This document shows positions 27,301 through 40,536 of a DNA stretch of 64,000 nt, piece after piece. This DNA is from Syngnathus acus (taxonomy: Eukaryota; Chordata; Actinopteri; Syngnathiformes; Syngnathidae). Each line of letters opens with the position of its first letter. The stretch's first letter is position 1. The notes under the pieces are model-generated. The model was not told where the DNA came from, made no database searches, and worked only from the letters and a program-made list of their open reading frames with translations. A program made the position numbers and the translations under genes. Where the stretch lies: positions 3,437,001 to 3,501,000 of the forward strand of contig NC_051096.1 of NCBI RefSeq assembly GCF_901709675.1. The letters are read 5' to 3'.

Positions 27301-28491
27301 TATCAACATCTTATTTTTGCCTGGTTCCATTCATCTAGTGCTCCTTAGTCTCAAGAGGGGTCGCCCTTCGTGCGAGCCACGGCTACAGGAGATAAGACTG
27401 ACTGAGTCATCTTTTGAAACCTATGGAAATACTTTGTGAGCTCCTTTTTCCTCGCTGCCAATAATAGCAGGCAATAAATAGAGCAAAAAAAAAAAAAGCC
27501 ACAAATCCTCGAATTAGAAAATCTATCAAGCACGGAAGGGCGGAAAGGGAGCAGCCAAGGCGTATTTGCGTCATTTCACACGCGGATTGTGTGTTTTTCA
27601 AGATGTCCGCCATTATTTTTTAAATGTAGGCTTTCTACAAAAAGAAAAAGAGCTCATTCCGCTGATGTTTGTGAATGAACTGGATCCAATTCACAAAATG
27701 GGACCATGACCAGAACATGGCCCGCAGAAACACAATCACGCTGTCAACGTTACCTTCTCAGCACGCTTGACGAGTATTCATCTCGATTCATTGTGTAAGC
27801 CTCCGCTTTAAATCCTGTTATTTAATTGAAAGGGTTGAAATGAAGCACAATGTTTAAAGGGGAGAGTGCTTGAACAGAATAAATGATCACTCTTATGTAA
27901 CATGCAGGTTCCGTTGCTATCTCCTGAGGTTTTCAGCCCTTTTTTCCCAAATAGGTTTAACAAGTGCACAGGCAAATCGAATTAGAGAATAAATGCAGCA
28001 TTGCAAATGACTTTCACTGGCTGATTGGATTAATAGATATTACTTTATATAACTTTATTATTTATTTATTGTATTTTATTATATTTATTTATTATATTTT
28101 ATTCTTATGATTATTTTTTTGGGTTGGAACAATACAAAGGCCTGGTCAAATTGATGCGTTGCGTAATTTCCCAACATGACTACATTTGTGCTTTTAGCCA
28201 CGTTTAGAGCGTCATGGAGGTGAAGCTGAGGTGACGCCACCATAAACACGGAGAGCCATAATACGGACCAAGGTGACGCACGGTGGGTGCATGATCCCTT
28301 CATTTAGTTCCAGGCGAGATATGTTCTCCTGGCAGCTGAGAACATCTAAATTTAGAACACCCCCCACCACCACCACACTTTTCCCTCTTCTTCACATCCT
28401 TGGCCACAATGAGCCTCCTTCATGCTTACTTTGCTATTTGTTTTGTCTGCATTAAGACCCACCAGCAATTGGCGGAGATTATATTTAAAAC

Positions 28492-28526
<35 letters not shown>

Positions 28527-30174
28527 AAAATATATATACGTGTGCGTGTAAAAAAAATATTTTTATATATATATTATTATTATATATACACAGTGATCCC
28601 TCGCGACTGTCGCGTTGTTTATCGTGTCTTCCACTACATCGCGGATTTTTTTTTCCAAATTAAAAAAAAACATTTAAAGCTCAAAATAAACTCTAAATGA
28701 GAAACGTGTACTACCTTTAGGACAATGTAGTATTGCTCCAAATGTTCGTTTACATTCCTTTAGAATCCGTATTCGCGTGTTAGCCCGATTGTGAATTAGC
28801 ATCTTTCGCTAACTCGTTAGCCTGCCAGTACTAATCTGTTGGTGCCCGTATTTCGCGGATTTTACTTATTCGCGGGTGGGTTTTGGAACCAATTATCCGC
28901 GAAAACGAGGGATTACTGCATATGTATAAATTTTTTTTAATTATAGTATACTATATATATATAATATATGTGTGTGTATATTTATTTATTTATCTATTTA
29001 TAATATTAGACTCAGGGTTGACGAAGCCACAAAATTCGACACAAGGGTTGAATTTGCGAATTCCCACATGCTGCGGGGAAGACTCCATGTGTCTTGATTT
29101 GGGATTCAGTATGAATGCGTGCGGCCCGTGAATAACGGCTGTGTGTTCCGGTTTACGCAGCTCGTTGGAACATATGGTGACCTCTGTTAGCGCTGGCATC
29201 ACAAAAGCGTGTTGGACATGCACGCACCTTTCGTCACGCTTCCGTTTACCCTCACGGATGAGAAAATGTGGATTTCAAATAGAGGGGCCAGGGATCATTT
29301 TGGCTTGTTTGTTCATATCTATAAAAGATGTGTTTATCTGATGAGAAACTTGGTATTAAAAAAAAAAATCATTATGCAATCCTAAGCTTTTTAAAGCAAC
29401 AGAAAATCGTTTTCTGCGAAATAAAGTGCTTTGGCATTTGAACAAAATCCGTCTGGACCAGGCTATGAAATGTCACACTCTGCTGGATTTACACAGCAGA
29501 TAGCGACAAGACTCAGATTGAGTTTTAAGGCTGAATGATCTCCAAAAATAAACACAGTCAATGTCCAGCCACATTGCAGGCAGGCAAGCGGAAAGTAAAT
29601 TGGAGACATGGACGCACTGTTCTGAAAAGGTCACATGGGCGCTGATGCACATGAACTAGCCAAGATATTAATGGAAGATGAACCAGATTTTATGGTGAAA
29701 TTTAAAAATAAAATGGGCCTTTACCAAATGTGACAGGTTATCTGACTTCCCAACAGGAATTATTGTGTTTGCTCTCGTATGAAATTACTGTATAATTATT
29801 CCCACGGGAGAACATAACGTCCCCATCATTATCGTTCACCCCTGCTAACATGATATTCCCGCCTCGAGAAGAACAGTGAAAGAAAAAACGGATGATGAAA
29901 ATGACTGACCATGCTGGTTGAGCTGCTGCGTGCTCTTGCTCCACTGTGACAAGCCTACAATAGCCACCATCTTGGCCCCCAGACTGGAGCGGCGTTTCTT
30001 GTTGCCGGCCAACGACGCCGACTCGGGGCCCCCGCCGCCGGGACTCTTTTCCAGGTTGTACATGGCCCCCGAGATGCTAGAGGAGCGCACGACGTTCCGA
30101 GCCGCTTCGCTCAGACCGCTGAGGCTGCTCAACCCGCCCGGGCTGGGCACCTCCACCGAGCTGCTCAGCATCAT
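21313..30174 (-). CDS. rims3: Regulating synaptic membrane exocytosis protein 3 (RIM3-gamma)
   Basis: RIMS3 is a short RIM family member acting at the presynaptic active zone and modulating Ca2+ channels and exocytosis. Six coding exons on the minus strand: 29910-30174, 23146-23287, 22960-23072, 21806-21907, 21597-21736 and 21313-21525. They give 975 nt and 324 aa (human about 307). Phase closes at every GT-AG junction. Conserved blocks are the N-terminal KKRRSSLGAKMVAIVGLSQW, the linker RRSTETGIAVEMRNRVTRQG, and PTTRLGPESQFSDFLDGLGP. A C-terminal C2 domain (about residues 183-310) includes VIVWGDYGRMDHKCFMGMAQ, and the protein ends LSQSSLESATSPSCT. The C2 domain lacks the usual aspartate set, as expected of the Ca2+-independent RIM C2B. 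The start was taken at the first of two adjacent ATGs; upstream in-frame sequence looks like intron. The 6.6 kb intron 23288-29909 holds several repeats. Confidence 0.95.
21960..22745 (+). mobile_element. 5'-truncated L2/Maui-type LINE, reverse-transcriptase C-terminus and 3' tail
   Basis: An open frame of about 210 codons (21965-22603) encodes the C-terminal part of a non-LTR retrotransposon polyprotein. It has the hallmark phrases LGVIFDPTLSF, SSRLDYCNSLLTG, LQLVQNSAARLL and LHWLPMKERI, and ends in the usual KTYLF block. It is followed by the typical 3' end with GCGCTTTATAAATT and an ATTATTATT tail. The catalytic RT domain and endonuclease are missing, so this is a dead 5'-truncated copy. 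It lies antisense within the rims3 intron 21908-22959. The frame is still intact, which suggests a fairly recent insertion. Confidence 0.9.
26029..26550. repeat. Minisatellite, roughly 57-bp unit, about nine copies
   Basis: Variant units are built from TTAGCATGAAGCTAGCAGAC, a TTTCGTTAGACTTATTTACATG-like middle and GTTAGCATTTACAAAG. Units differ by substitutions and small deletions, and one contains an inserted GATGATGATGA-rich stretch. The array is in the large rims3 intron. Copy number and unit length are by-eye estimates. Confidence 0.85.
28493..28526. repeat. (AAAT)n microsatellite
   Basis: A near-perfect AAAT tetranucleotide run, followed by AT-rich sequence up to the MITE. Confidence 0.9.
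28591..28918 (-). mobile_element. Palindromic pogo/Tc1-type MITE, copy 2
   Basis: It begins CAGTGATCCCTCGCGACTGT and ends CGAGGGATTACTG. It is an inverted-orientation relative of the element at 3674-3996, with the same internal TACATTCCTTTAGAA and GCTAACTCGTTAGCCTGCC blocks. Flanking dinucleotides read CA on both sides rather than TA, in a degenerate AT-rich context. There is no coding capacity. It lies in the large rims3 intron. Confidence 0.7.
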
Positions 30175-30299
30175 GGTCCTGCTGGTTGAGAGGACCGGTG
30201 GGGGGGCTGGGCAGGAACGTTGGAGTGGGGGTGCTGAGGAAACGGCAGAAGAGAAGATATGATGTGAGAATAAGGTGATGAGTGAAAAACACATTCAAA

Positions 30300-30560
30300 A
30301 ATTAGAATGTTTATAAATAAAATTAAAATAAATTGAAATATATTATAAATAAATTAATATAATTGAAGTACCTACAAATATATTGTAAATAAATTAAAAT
30401 AATTAAAGTAAATAAAAAAATATAAATAAATCAAAATAAATAAAATATGTACTAAAGAATAAAAAATAAATTAAAATAAGAAATAAAATTTTTAAAAAAA
30501 TACAAATAAGAAATAAAATAAAAAATAAATCAAATAAAAATAATTAATTATTGAGTTAAC
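30300..30560. repeat. A/T-rich simple repeat (AAATAAA/ATTAAA)
   Basis: A low-complexity run made of variants of AAATAAAT and AAATTAAAAT, directly upstream of the first coding exon of rims3 (minus sense), in the first intron. Confidence 0.85.
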
Positions 30561-32532
30561 GACTTGGAAAGCAGGTACAACTACCTCCTCCTAAAGCTTC
30601 CAAAATAGCTCACAGTACGTGCAGAACAAAGACAAAGGTCAGTGGGTGGTAAGAAATATCTCCAGTCACACGAACACAAATGTCAGGGATGGCCTGCTGT
30701 TGGCGGGCAACCTTGTCAGCTACTATTTGTCTCCCCGCAATCATATTTTGTCTCCAACGTTAAACAGTAACCGCCGCCGGGCTCGCATGTGGATTCATAT
30801 CTACTCCATAAATTTACTTCATAGCCTAAACTGTACAAGAGCTATCAAAGCATCCCAGGAATTCTTCTTATGTCACCCAGCCTTTTTCTTCACACGCCAT
30901 TTTTCTATCTGATCATACTTTATTACATCAGAATGACCTTTTTAAAAATTCCCCTTGTCACTAGTGTCATCTTCCCGAAACCTCCGTGCTTCGCCTCAAC
31001 CTTATCACTGGATCTCATACTTGTGCGTCTCATAAAAACTAGACCCAAATGCATCCTGACTCATCGAGGAAGCAAAATTGAAGCAAACGATGCACTCTGA
31101 CTGTGTGCACACATTTTCTTTTTTTTTACAGACTGGTGAACGGTTGTACGGACGAATGCACATATTATTTATGCTACAGCACTTATTCCTGTTGCAGGAT
31201 GTCTTCAATAATACATATAGTGTAGAGTGAGTTTGCCCTTAATACGTCCTTAGAAGTTAAGACTTGGATGGATATGCATTGTGCTTTTTTTGGGGAGACA
31301 TCTGGAAACGACGCCACATCGGCACAATTTTGACATTTGGAATCACTGGAATACATTTTCACGGATTTTCACGGATTGCAAGTGGGCCTGGGACGCATCC
31401 CTGAGGGATCCCTTCATATAAAAATAAAAACGATGGATACGTAGGATAACAAATGAGGAACTATTGCTCTAAAATGGGATTATAGATGAGAGTGGGGCGC
31501 GCCACAGTGCCCCCAGGCCGACTTCCATCATGGGAGGTAGGCTAAGGGGAAGGAGACGAGATGTGTCACTGACCACATTAGTCACCGGGGAACGCGGCCA
31601 TGAGTCAGGAAAGCGCTCGACCTCATCAGTCACGTCACTCTTAACCCAGTTTCCCTCCATTCCATTTGTTGTATGTCTAGCTTTCCGGCTCCTCACCCTA
31701 CCCGAGTCATATGGGACCCAACTCCATATGTCAGCCATTTTTACTCTCCGTGTAGGCGTCCCAATATTTTTGTCCACATATGAAGGGACACGTAGGAGGT
31801 TTCACTTCAAAAGGCTACCGTGGTGGTATTGATTCCTGCGGGGGCTATATCGCTAGCTCAGCTGAGCGGGATTAGCGTGTAAAATAGCGGCCCAGCAAAT
31901 GAGCCCTTCAAAATGATACACGCAGAGCCAAGGGATTTGATGATATCAGTAGGAGGCTTTGTTTCAAACGTTTCGCGATAGAGACTGGAGTCATCACTTT
32001 TGCTACACACAAAATCCGGCAGTCCTTGCCAAGAATGATCTTACAATAATTGTCAGCAACATTTTGCAACATGCACAATAAATATTATTCAAGATTGTGC
32101 TTGGAGTCATTAAAAACTTGGGATTTACTTTTCAGGGTCTTGAGGAGTTGCAAAATATTTGTTTGTATGATTATAGTGAAAGACGTTTGTTCTAGGCAAG
32201 ACAGGCTTTCCGGAGCTTGAGTCTCTTCCCAGTTTGACTGTCTCGGTGGATTACACAGAGGATCAAGTGGGAGCCAGGCATTGGATTTCAAGAGTTAAGC
32301 ACATGGAGAATTATCCCGCTTTCTCCCTTTTTTTTCCCCCAAAAAAGTGCCTGCTTTCCTCTGAGCCGGTTTAAGTAGTCACACCATTCGTGGAGTTTGA
32401 CAGTGTCAATGAATTTCAAAAAGGCTTTTCTATTCTTTTTTTTTTTTAATCAATATAAACAACAAATGTTGACCTCACACACTAACCACCCACAGATGGG
32501 AGGTTGAGGTGCAATGTCTGTATGCATGCGCT

Positions 32533-32534
<2 letters not shown>

Positions 32535-32568
<34 letters not shown>
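32535..32568. repeat. (GT)n microsatellite
   Basis: An uninterrupted GT dinucleotide run in the presumed first intron of rims3. Confidence 0.9.
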
Positions 32569-32569
<1 letters not shown>

Positions 32570-33157
32570 CATCTGATATAATCTCGCACCTCAGCATGAG
32601 TGTGGCCCAGCCCGTCTAGTGCTTGGCGGAGAGGACGAGCCATCTGAAAAGTCCGTGCTGGTAATGTGCTTATAGAATTATATGCTTATGTGCTCTGCCC
32701 TCCCTTTGCCTGACACCCTCACTCATACCCAAACACACGCACTCAAAACATATTAAGAATAAAAACATACATGTCAAAAATGTAAAATGTCAAGATCCCC
32801 CACATTTTTCTTGATTTAACAAAACGTAGTAAATTTAAAATCCATTTTGAGTAGACACTTGCGATATTAAACTTTGGAGCCCCTATACAAAAACATATTC
32901 AAAAAAATACTTAATTTTTGCAATATTTCGGTGACTTTAGGGAGACGTCATTAAATTACTGTCAGATGTCAAAAGGGGCCAATTAGCTAAATACTTTAAA
33001 ATGCAAGATAATCAATTTCCATATCCTGTCATGCACTTCTTTATATTTTACATTGTGAGCCATAATAAAGATGCTCGGCTGATCACGTGCGTTGTATCCC
33101 AGTGACAGCACATTGCATTGTGCACAATTGTGGTGCTGAAACTGCATGAGCACTTAC

Positions 33158-33420
33158 CACAAGGAGCGGAGAAGAAGAGGAGCGATGTAGGTCGCAGGTT
33201 GTCAAATGATGTTGTGCTTGCGTCCCGCGTGATTTAATGTCATCGTTCGGGTGTTATTTTGACGTCTTGGTGAAAAAATTTTGGGGGGAAAAGCTTTGCA
33301 CGGCGTCTCCGGTCTGCTCTCTGCTGCTTCTGGAGCTGCAATCCAAGGTGGGGTTGAGCAGAGCCGAGGGGGCGCTGCTGAGGATGAGAAAGGAGTGGGA
33401 TAAAAGCGAGACGGTGGTCG
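33158..33420 (-). other. rims3: Probable untranslated first exon of rims3
   Basis: On the minus strand a G/C-richer stretch ends in a strong splice donor (GTG followed by gtaagtg, with the intron starting at 33157). It lies upstream of the rims3 coding start. RIMS3 is known to have untranslated 5' exons. The upstream boundary is not visible and is approximate. The link to rims3 rather than to an unrelated transcript is inference. Confidence 0.4.
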
Positions 33421-33930
33421 TGGTGGGGGAAAACAGCGACATCGTGTGGCCTGATGTGGAAGTTCAACTTTATATCACGAGGACGCACAAAAACCACCGT
33501 AGAAATTATTTTTGTCGAATACAAAAAATGAGAAATTGACGTTTTTTTTAGGTAGTAACAGATAATTTGCCAACAGACATAAGAGTTTTGTTTGACTTAC
33601 TTTTTTGAGGACCTTGGTCTCCGTGCCACTTTCCTTCCAAGATCCATTGCTTCGTTTCAGAGTGTGCATGCATGCGATCTGAATAGTTATATTAATCAAA
33701 ACCAACTGTTGTCAGAAATTATAAAAAAAACAACTCTGGCCTGCAGGTATAGCTGACAAAGTTTTTCAAGAAACTTTTACTCCTAATCCGCGCAACTGTT
33801 TCAATCAACAAGGGGCGGGCCGACGTGCACATAATTTGCATAATGCAAAATGAATCATTTTCGAAATGCGGGAAAACAGATAAATGTTTTTTTATTTGGG
33901 TGTGATCGTAAAATAATTTGAAGCTTTAAA

Positions 33931-35757
33931 TTAAACCCGGAGCATTTCAGCAGGAGGAGGCTTCAAGGGAATATGTCCCAGAGTAAACCTCTGCGCTTTA
34001 AACTGATCCAGCTCTTCGGGGCTCAGTTCGCTCTCGGGGGAGAACAACATGTCCGAGGCACCTCCAGAGGCGCTCGTGGAGGAACTTGACTGTCCGAATA
34101 AACTTCCCGCAGGTGCCTCGGACCCAAAACCGTTTCCAAATGAGCCTTTGTTGTTTGTAGTGGAGGAGAAGCTGAAGCCTGCGGCCGAGCCAAATCCTGA
34201 AGATGGAGCCGCCGGCTGGTTGCTGGCTGGAGAAGCGAAGGAGAACGATCCAGCTGAAGGAGCGCTTGAACCAAAAGCAGACGAAGAGGAGGGGGCACCA
34301 AAACCAGTTGGGGCTGAGATGGCGCTGCCAAAAGTTGGCTTGGATGTTGGAGCTGGCGAGGAACCGAATCCACCTGCCGGAGCAGCAAAACTGAAAGTGC
34401 TGCTTGCTTGGACTGGTGCTGCTCCAAATCCTAAATAAATAAAAACATTCGCACAATGGGTGAGGTTTCTCGCATTTTATAAATCAAAGGGGGAATTACC
34501 TGTGCTGCCCAGACCAAATGAAGATGACGCAAATCCGGAAGCTGTCGAGCCAAAGCCACTTGACGATGCCTGATGTGATGGATTTTTTAGTTCTGCAAGC
34601 TGCAAAAAAAATAAATAAATAAAAACTTCACTTCCAGTAGTACCTAGACTTACATTATGAGCCTTTCAAGACACCATATTTGTGTAAAAAATAGGCTCAA
34701 GGGTGATGTGTCTCACCAAAGCTGCACGAGTGGCTGGATTCATTCGCAGGAGCTCCTGGATTCTGTTTCTCCATTGACTGAGCAACAGATTGACACCACT
34801 CACCTAAAAGAAACGGATCAGGAGAACCCCAGCATATATATAAATACTTGAAATAGACAGGACAAGTTACTTTAAATACAAAAATACTACACTTACATAA
34901 CTCTGCATGTCTCCTGATGCTTTAGTAGAGTAATATTCCAGCCGAAGCTCTTCTGGAGATAGATCAGCAAAACCTAAAAAGGGGGAAAAAGCCAGATTCG
35001 TTATAAATTATAATAACTTTCTTCAAAAAAAGATGATGTATTTGATACCAACCAGATAATTGTGTCTTGAAGCTACCATAACAGGAGAAGCCCCACTGGC
35101 CGGAGCTCTCCCATGCCTTCATATCACTCTGAATGATCTCCCTAGATGATCAGGAAAAGAACACGTATGGAATTGCGGCATTTGGCCAAAATGTCAAATA
35201 AAAAAAAAATACTTCACGAAATGCAGACTCACAGTTTCTGTTCATCATCTTCTTCACCAGCTACCGTTGCTTCTCTTCCCCCTCCTCCCCTTCGTTCTCT
35301 CTCAAAGTTGTTATCGTTGCCGAGTGCCGAAAATCTGTTTTGGGAAGAGAAACTAAAATCGGAGCTCTTCACGTCCTGTCCTGTATCGCCCCTGTGATCC
35401 CTCAGGCTGGAGTGCTGTTGCTGGTTGAAGCCTCCTTTCTGCTGAGAGGGATTCACCCAAACCTTGTTGCCATACCCTGAAACATACACACGCCAAAGAA
35501 TCAACATTGCGCTTATCTGACGCCTTTACATAAACACACTAATTGGACTCTTAACTTTATAAATATTTATCATAAGAGCCTCGTCTTTAAATAGTTTGCC
35601 TTGAGTTCAGTACTGTACCTCCACCTCCTCGGGACTGCTGCGGAGCCGAAGAGCGATTATAGTTGTTATATCCTCCACCGCCTCCTCTCGGGTGCTCGTT
35701 CCAACATTTATCACCGTAACGACAACGGCCTTGGAGAAAAAAGTTACACACGGTCAT
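33931..35757 (-). CDS. nup42: Nucleoporin NUP42 (NUPL2, CG1)
   Basis: NUP42 is an FG-nucleoporin on the cytoplasmic face of the pore that works with GLE1 and DDX19 in mRNA export. Seven coding exons on the minus strand: 35619-35757, 35233-35476, 35053-35141, 34897-34973, 34717-34803, 34500-34599 and 33931-34430. They total 1236 nt and 411 aa (human 423), all in phase. The N-terminus has a CCCH zinc finger (Cys4, Cys12, Cys18, His22 in a C-x7-C-x5-C-x3-H pattern). A Gly/Arg/Asn-rich linker follows, then a conserved middle ([39 protein letters not shown]). An FG-repeat domain starts at about residue 213 with GFG and SFG repeats. The C-terminus is the GLE1-binding type: [17 protein letters not shown] then [11 protein letters not shown] minus-strand AATAAA lies near 33891. 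It is head-to-head with hdgf. Confidence 0.96.
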
Positions 35758-36269
35758 GTTTCTTTTCTTTGGATTCGGAGTCAACAAAGCGAACTGTTTT
35801 GTTTTTAGTCTTCCCACTTAAAGTCGCAGAATAATGACGTCAATGGTTTCTTCATCTCGCCCACAAAGCAAGCGTAGCGCTTGCGCCCCCTAACGGACGG
35901 CGTGTGAAAAGCAGCCTCGTCGCTTTCTGCTCGGTGGAGGCGCGTCCGTTGGAGGGAAAAGCGGGATTCAATTTCAAACTCTGGCCATTGAGAACCAACG
36001 CCGACGGATTGGGCGACGCTATTAAAAAAACAACAACAACAACATAGCGATTGCGATATAGGGGTAAAAAACGTCAAAGGTCGCGTAGTCGCTCATTTCG
36101 CGCCGAAAAAAAAAAGATCACTGGTTCGTTCTCGCCGTTGATTTCTTTACAAAAAAAAAAAAAAAAAAAAACGACGCCGGGTTCAGGTGTAGTGTATAAT
36201 CCTGTTCCGAGTGCCCTTTTCGCCGCTCTGACGACGACGTCTCGACGCCGATTTTGCGGGAAAAAAAAC
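35758..36269. promoter_or_regulatory. Bidirectional nup42/hdgf promoter region
   Basis: Only 512 bp separate the two start codons, which point outward, so both promoters and 5' UTRs must share this space. It is locally CpG-containing (for example CGGCGTGTG, CGTCGCTTTC, GACGACGTCTCGACG) and lacks an obvious TATA box near either start. This suggests a CpG-type housekeeping promoter. Transcription starts are not identifiable by eye. Confidence 0.55.
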
Positions 36270-38298
<2,029 letters not shown>

Positions 38299-40080
38299 CG
38301 TCAGCCCACTACAAAAAAAGAACCCCGGTAAGATGCTTCTCATCTGGAATAGAAGCGTGGACGCCATGACGTGCAAGAAGTCAGATTTCACAAGTTCAAT
38401 TCATATTTTCAACAACAAAAAAAACAAAAAAGGGGTTTGTATGAATAGACAAGCAAATGTTTATTTGTCAAATTGGGATATCATATATCCCAATAGTTAC
38501 AATAACAATCGGATATCAAAACCAATGGAGCTGTTTGGGGCTCGTTTATAAATGGGGATTTTGGTGTGTACATATTTTTTATTTCCAAGTGCAATTAAGT
38601 AATTACGCAGCGTGAACGCCAGGTGTCAAAGAAACAAGCAAAAAGGGTAACTCAAGATATGAAAATACTCTCATTTAAGGTCTCTGATTATGGATATTGT
38701 GATATTGTATATGGTAAAAGGAAAAAAATCACTCATGCTTTCAGCTTTAAATTTAAATGTTTCGCTGCTGGTTGTTTTGCATCCGCCGCTGACATTCAAA
38801 TGCGGATATTTCAGTTTGTAATCCCGTTGACGTCCCTGGGGTTTCCCCAAAGTACCCGTAGGCAAACATCACGTCCACATCCAAATGTATATAAACACAG
38901 GAGATGTGCATTTACAACAAAACGTCAATTCTCACTTCGAATAAAACATGAATACGTCACGGCGGTTGGCATCCATTTTGTTTTTTGGGGAAACCCTGCC
39001 ATTCAACATGCTCTTGTGTGGTATTTGGTTGCTTTTCGGTGATGTGCTCATTGAGGGTGCCCACGTGTGAATAATTTAACATCTGATTGTGTATTGAATA
39101 TATTATATATAAATTAAATTTATATATATATTTAGACCCTGTCTCAGAGCAACAATCTAAGCGTTAATTATGTTCCTACTTCTGAAGATCGTTTACCGCC
39201 GTCATATTCGGAAGCAGAAAGACATTCCCGCATGCTCTGCCATGTTAGCGTGTAGCCCAGTCAAACTATCTCAAACATTGACACTCTTCAAGTTCATCTC
39301 AACAGACATTAAATATGATTAGGACAAAATAAAGTGTTGCTGTAATTGTGAACATTTGACTGCATTGCGTTTAACCACTGTGACGTTTTTTCCTCATCTT
39401 TCACATGTATCGTATTTCCTTAACTAGTGACCCGGTTGACTGTAGTTATCTCAGTTCATACTCTAATCAACCAAAACGGCAGCGCTAAAACTTGCCTCGT
39501 TCTTTTTATGTAGCTTTAAAATATCCTTTCACTGGGTATAAGTTGTAATAGCCACAAATGCAGTTAATTGAATTCCTCAACTTGGCCACCAATTTGCAGA
39601 AATACGGTATGTGCTTGCAAGTGTTTGTTTTTGTAGTGAGGCATCTGGAAAAAAAAAATATTGATCTTCAAAATTGCTTAACTGGAATTTGAGTCTTGCA
39701 TTTTATACCACCACCACTGTACTTATGTACAAGTCTTATGTTGAACAACGTTGTGATGTTTTAAACAAGGAGTGTTTTATTTTTTTTTGTTCAGTATATG
39801 ACATTGTCGTTGGTTCACAACTTGCCCGCGTAACGTGCCCAGCGGGAGTCAATGAAGTATAAGAACTAAAAATAGATAAAAATGTGTATATAATGTTGTC
39901 ATTATGAGACCTTGACACACATCACGTTGTTTTTCATTCTGCTACTTAAAGTACATGGCAAATTGATTTGTTCTGAGTGTAATTGAGTAATTGTTGCTTT
40001 CATTTTCTCCATTATTTTAATATGCTGCACTTAGTTTAATATTGTAGCCGCTGGTCCATTTAATAAACATGTTTACTATA
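38299..40080 (+). other. Probable 3' UTR of hdgf and hdgf/mrpl24 intergenic space
   Basis: No exon is seen. AATAAA motifs at about 39328 and at 40062-40067 are possible ends of the hdgf transcript. A short perfect hairpin (ATTGGGATAT pairing with ATATCCCAAT) lies at about 38474-38498. Confidence 0.4.
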
Positions 40081-40252
40081 AAGAGTCTTGTTTTAGTTCC
40101 GTCTTGCATAATTAAATATGTGATCTGTAACATGTTTCAATTTTATTTTAAGATCTATAAAATGTTCCAACTACAGTCGGCACATCGTTATGTAAATTGG
40201 ATCACGTGGAGTAACGCCAAAATTATTGCTTCGACATACGCCGTCTGGACAC

Positions 40253-40263
40253 TGCGCATGCGT
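40253..40263 (+). promoter_or_regulatory. NRF-1 site in the mrpl24 promoter
   Basis: TGCGCATGCGT matches the NRF-1 palindrome (TGCGCATGCGCA) at ten of eleven positions. It lies about 75 bp upstream of a splice donor (GAGAAGAAG then gtaagag, exon end 40340) that should end the untranslated first exon of mrpl24. A CCAAT motif (GTCCAATAGG) follows at about 40283. NRF-1 is a known regulator of nuclear genes for mitochondrial proteins, so the match fits the gene. Confidence 0.6.
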
Positions 40264-40536
40264 AGCAGACATGACCTTCCAGTCCAATAGGTGGCGCTGC
40301 TGCCTTGTGTCACTCCACGCAGCGTGACATTGAGAAGAAGGTAAGAGTCGTAAACTTGTTTGGTTTAATGTTGGTTTCTCGCGTTTTTGAGCCTACGCAA
40401 ATGCAAATAGATACACACACAGATGACGTTCATTTGTAATTTACCTTCACGTTAGCGTAGCATCTCTCCCTTTGGAATCTCGGCTAACTGTTTCCATCCA
40501 TTCCTCAGTTCCTCTCCTTAGCTGCCGATCGGCATC

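Noticed and set aside
33998-34456. Long open frames in the other frames across the last nup42 exon
   Set aside because: They arise from the biased codon content of the FG-repeat exon. The minus-strand frame starting from the G at 34430 is the one that continues in phase from the upstream exons and ends [10 protein letters not shown].
38474-38498. A perfect short hairpin (ATTGGGATAT arms) in the hdgf 3' region
   Set aside because: The stem is too short for a microRNA precursor, and no T-run suggests a terminator.
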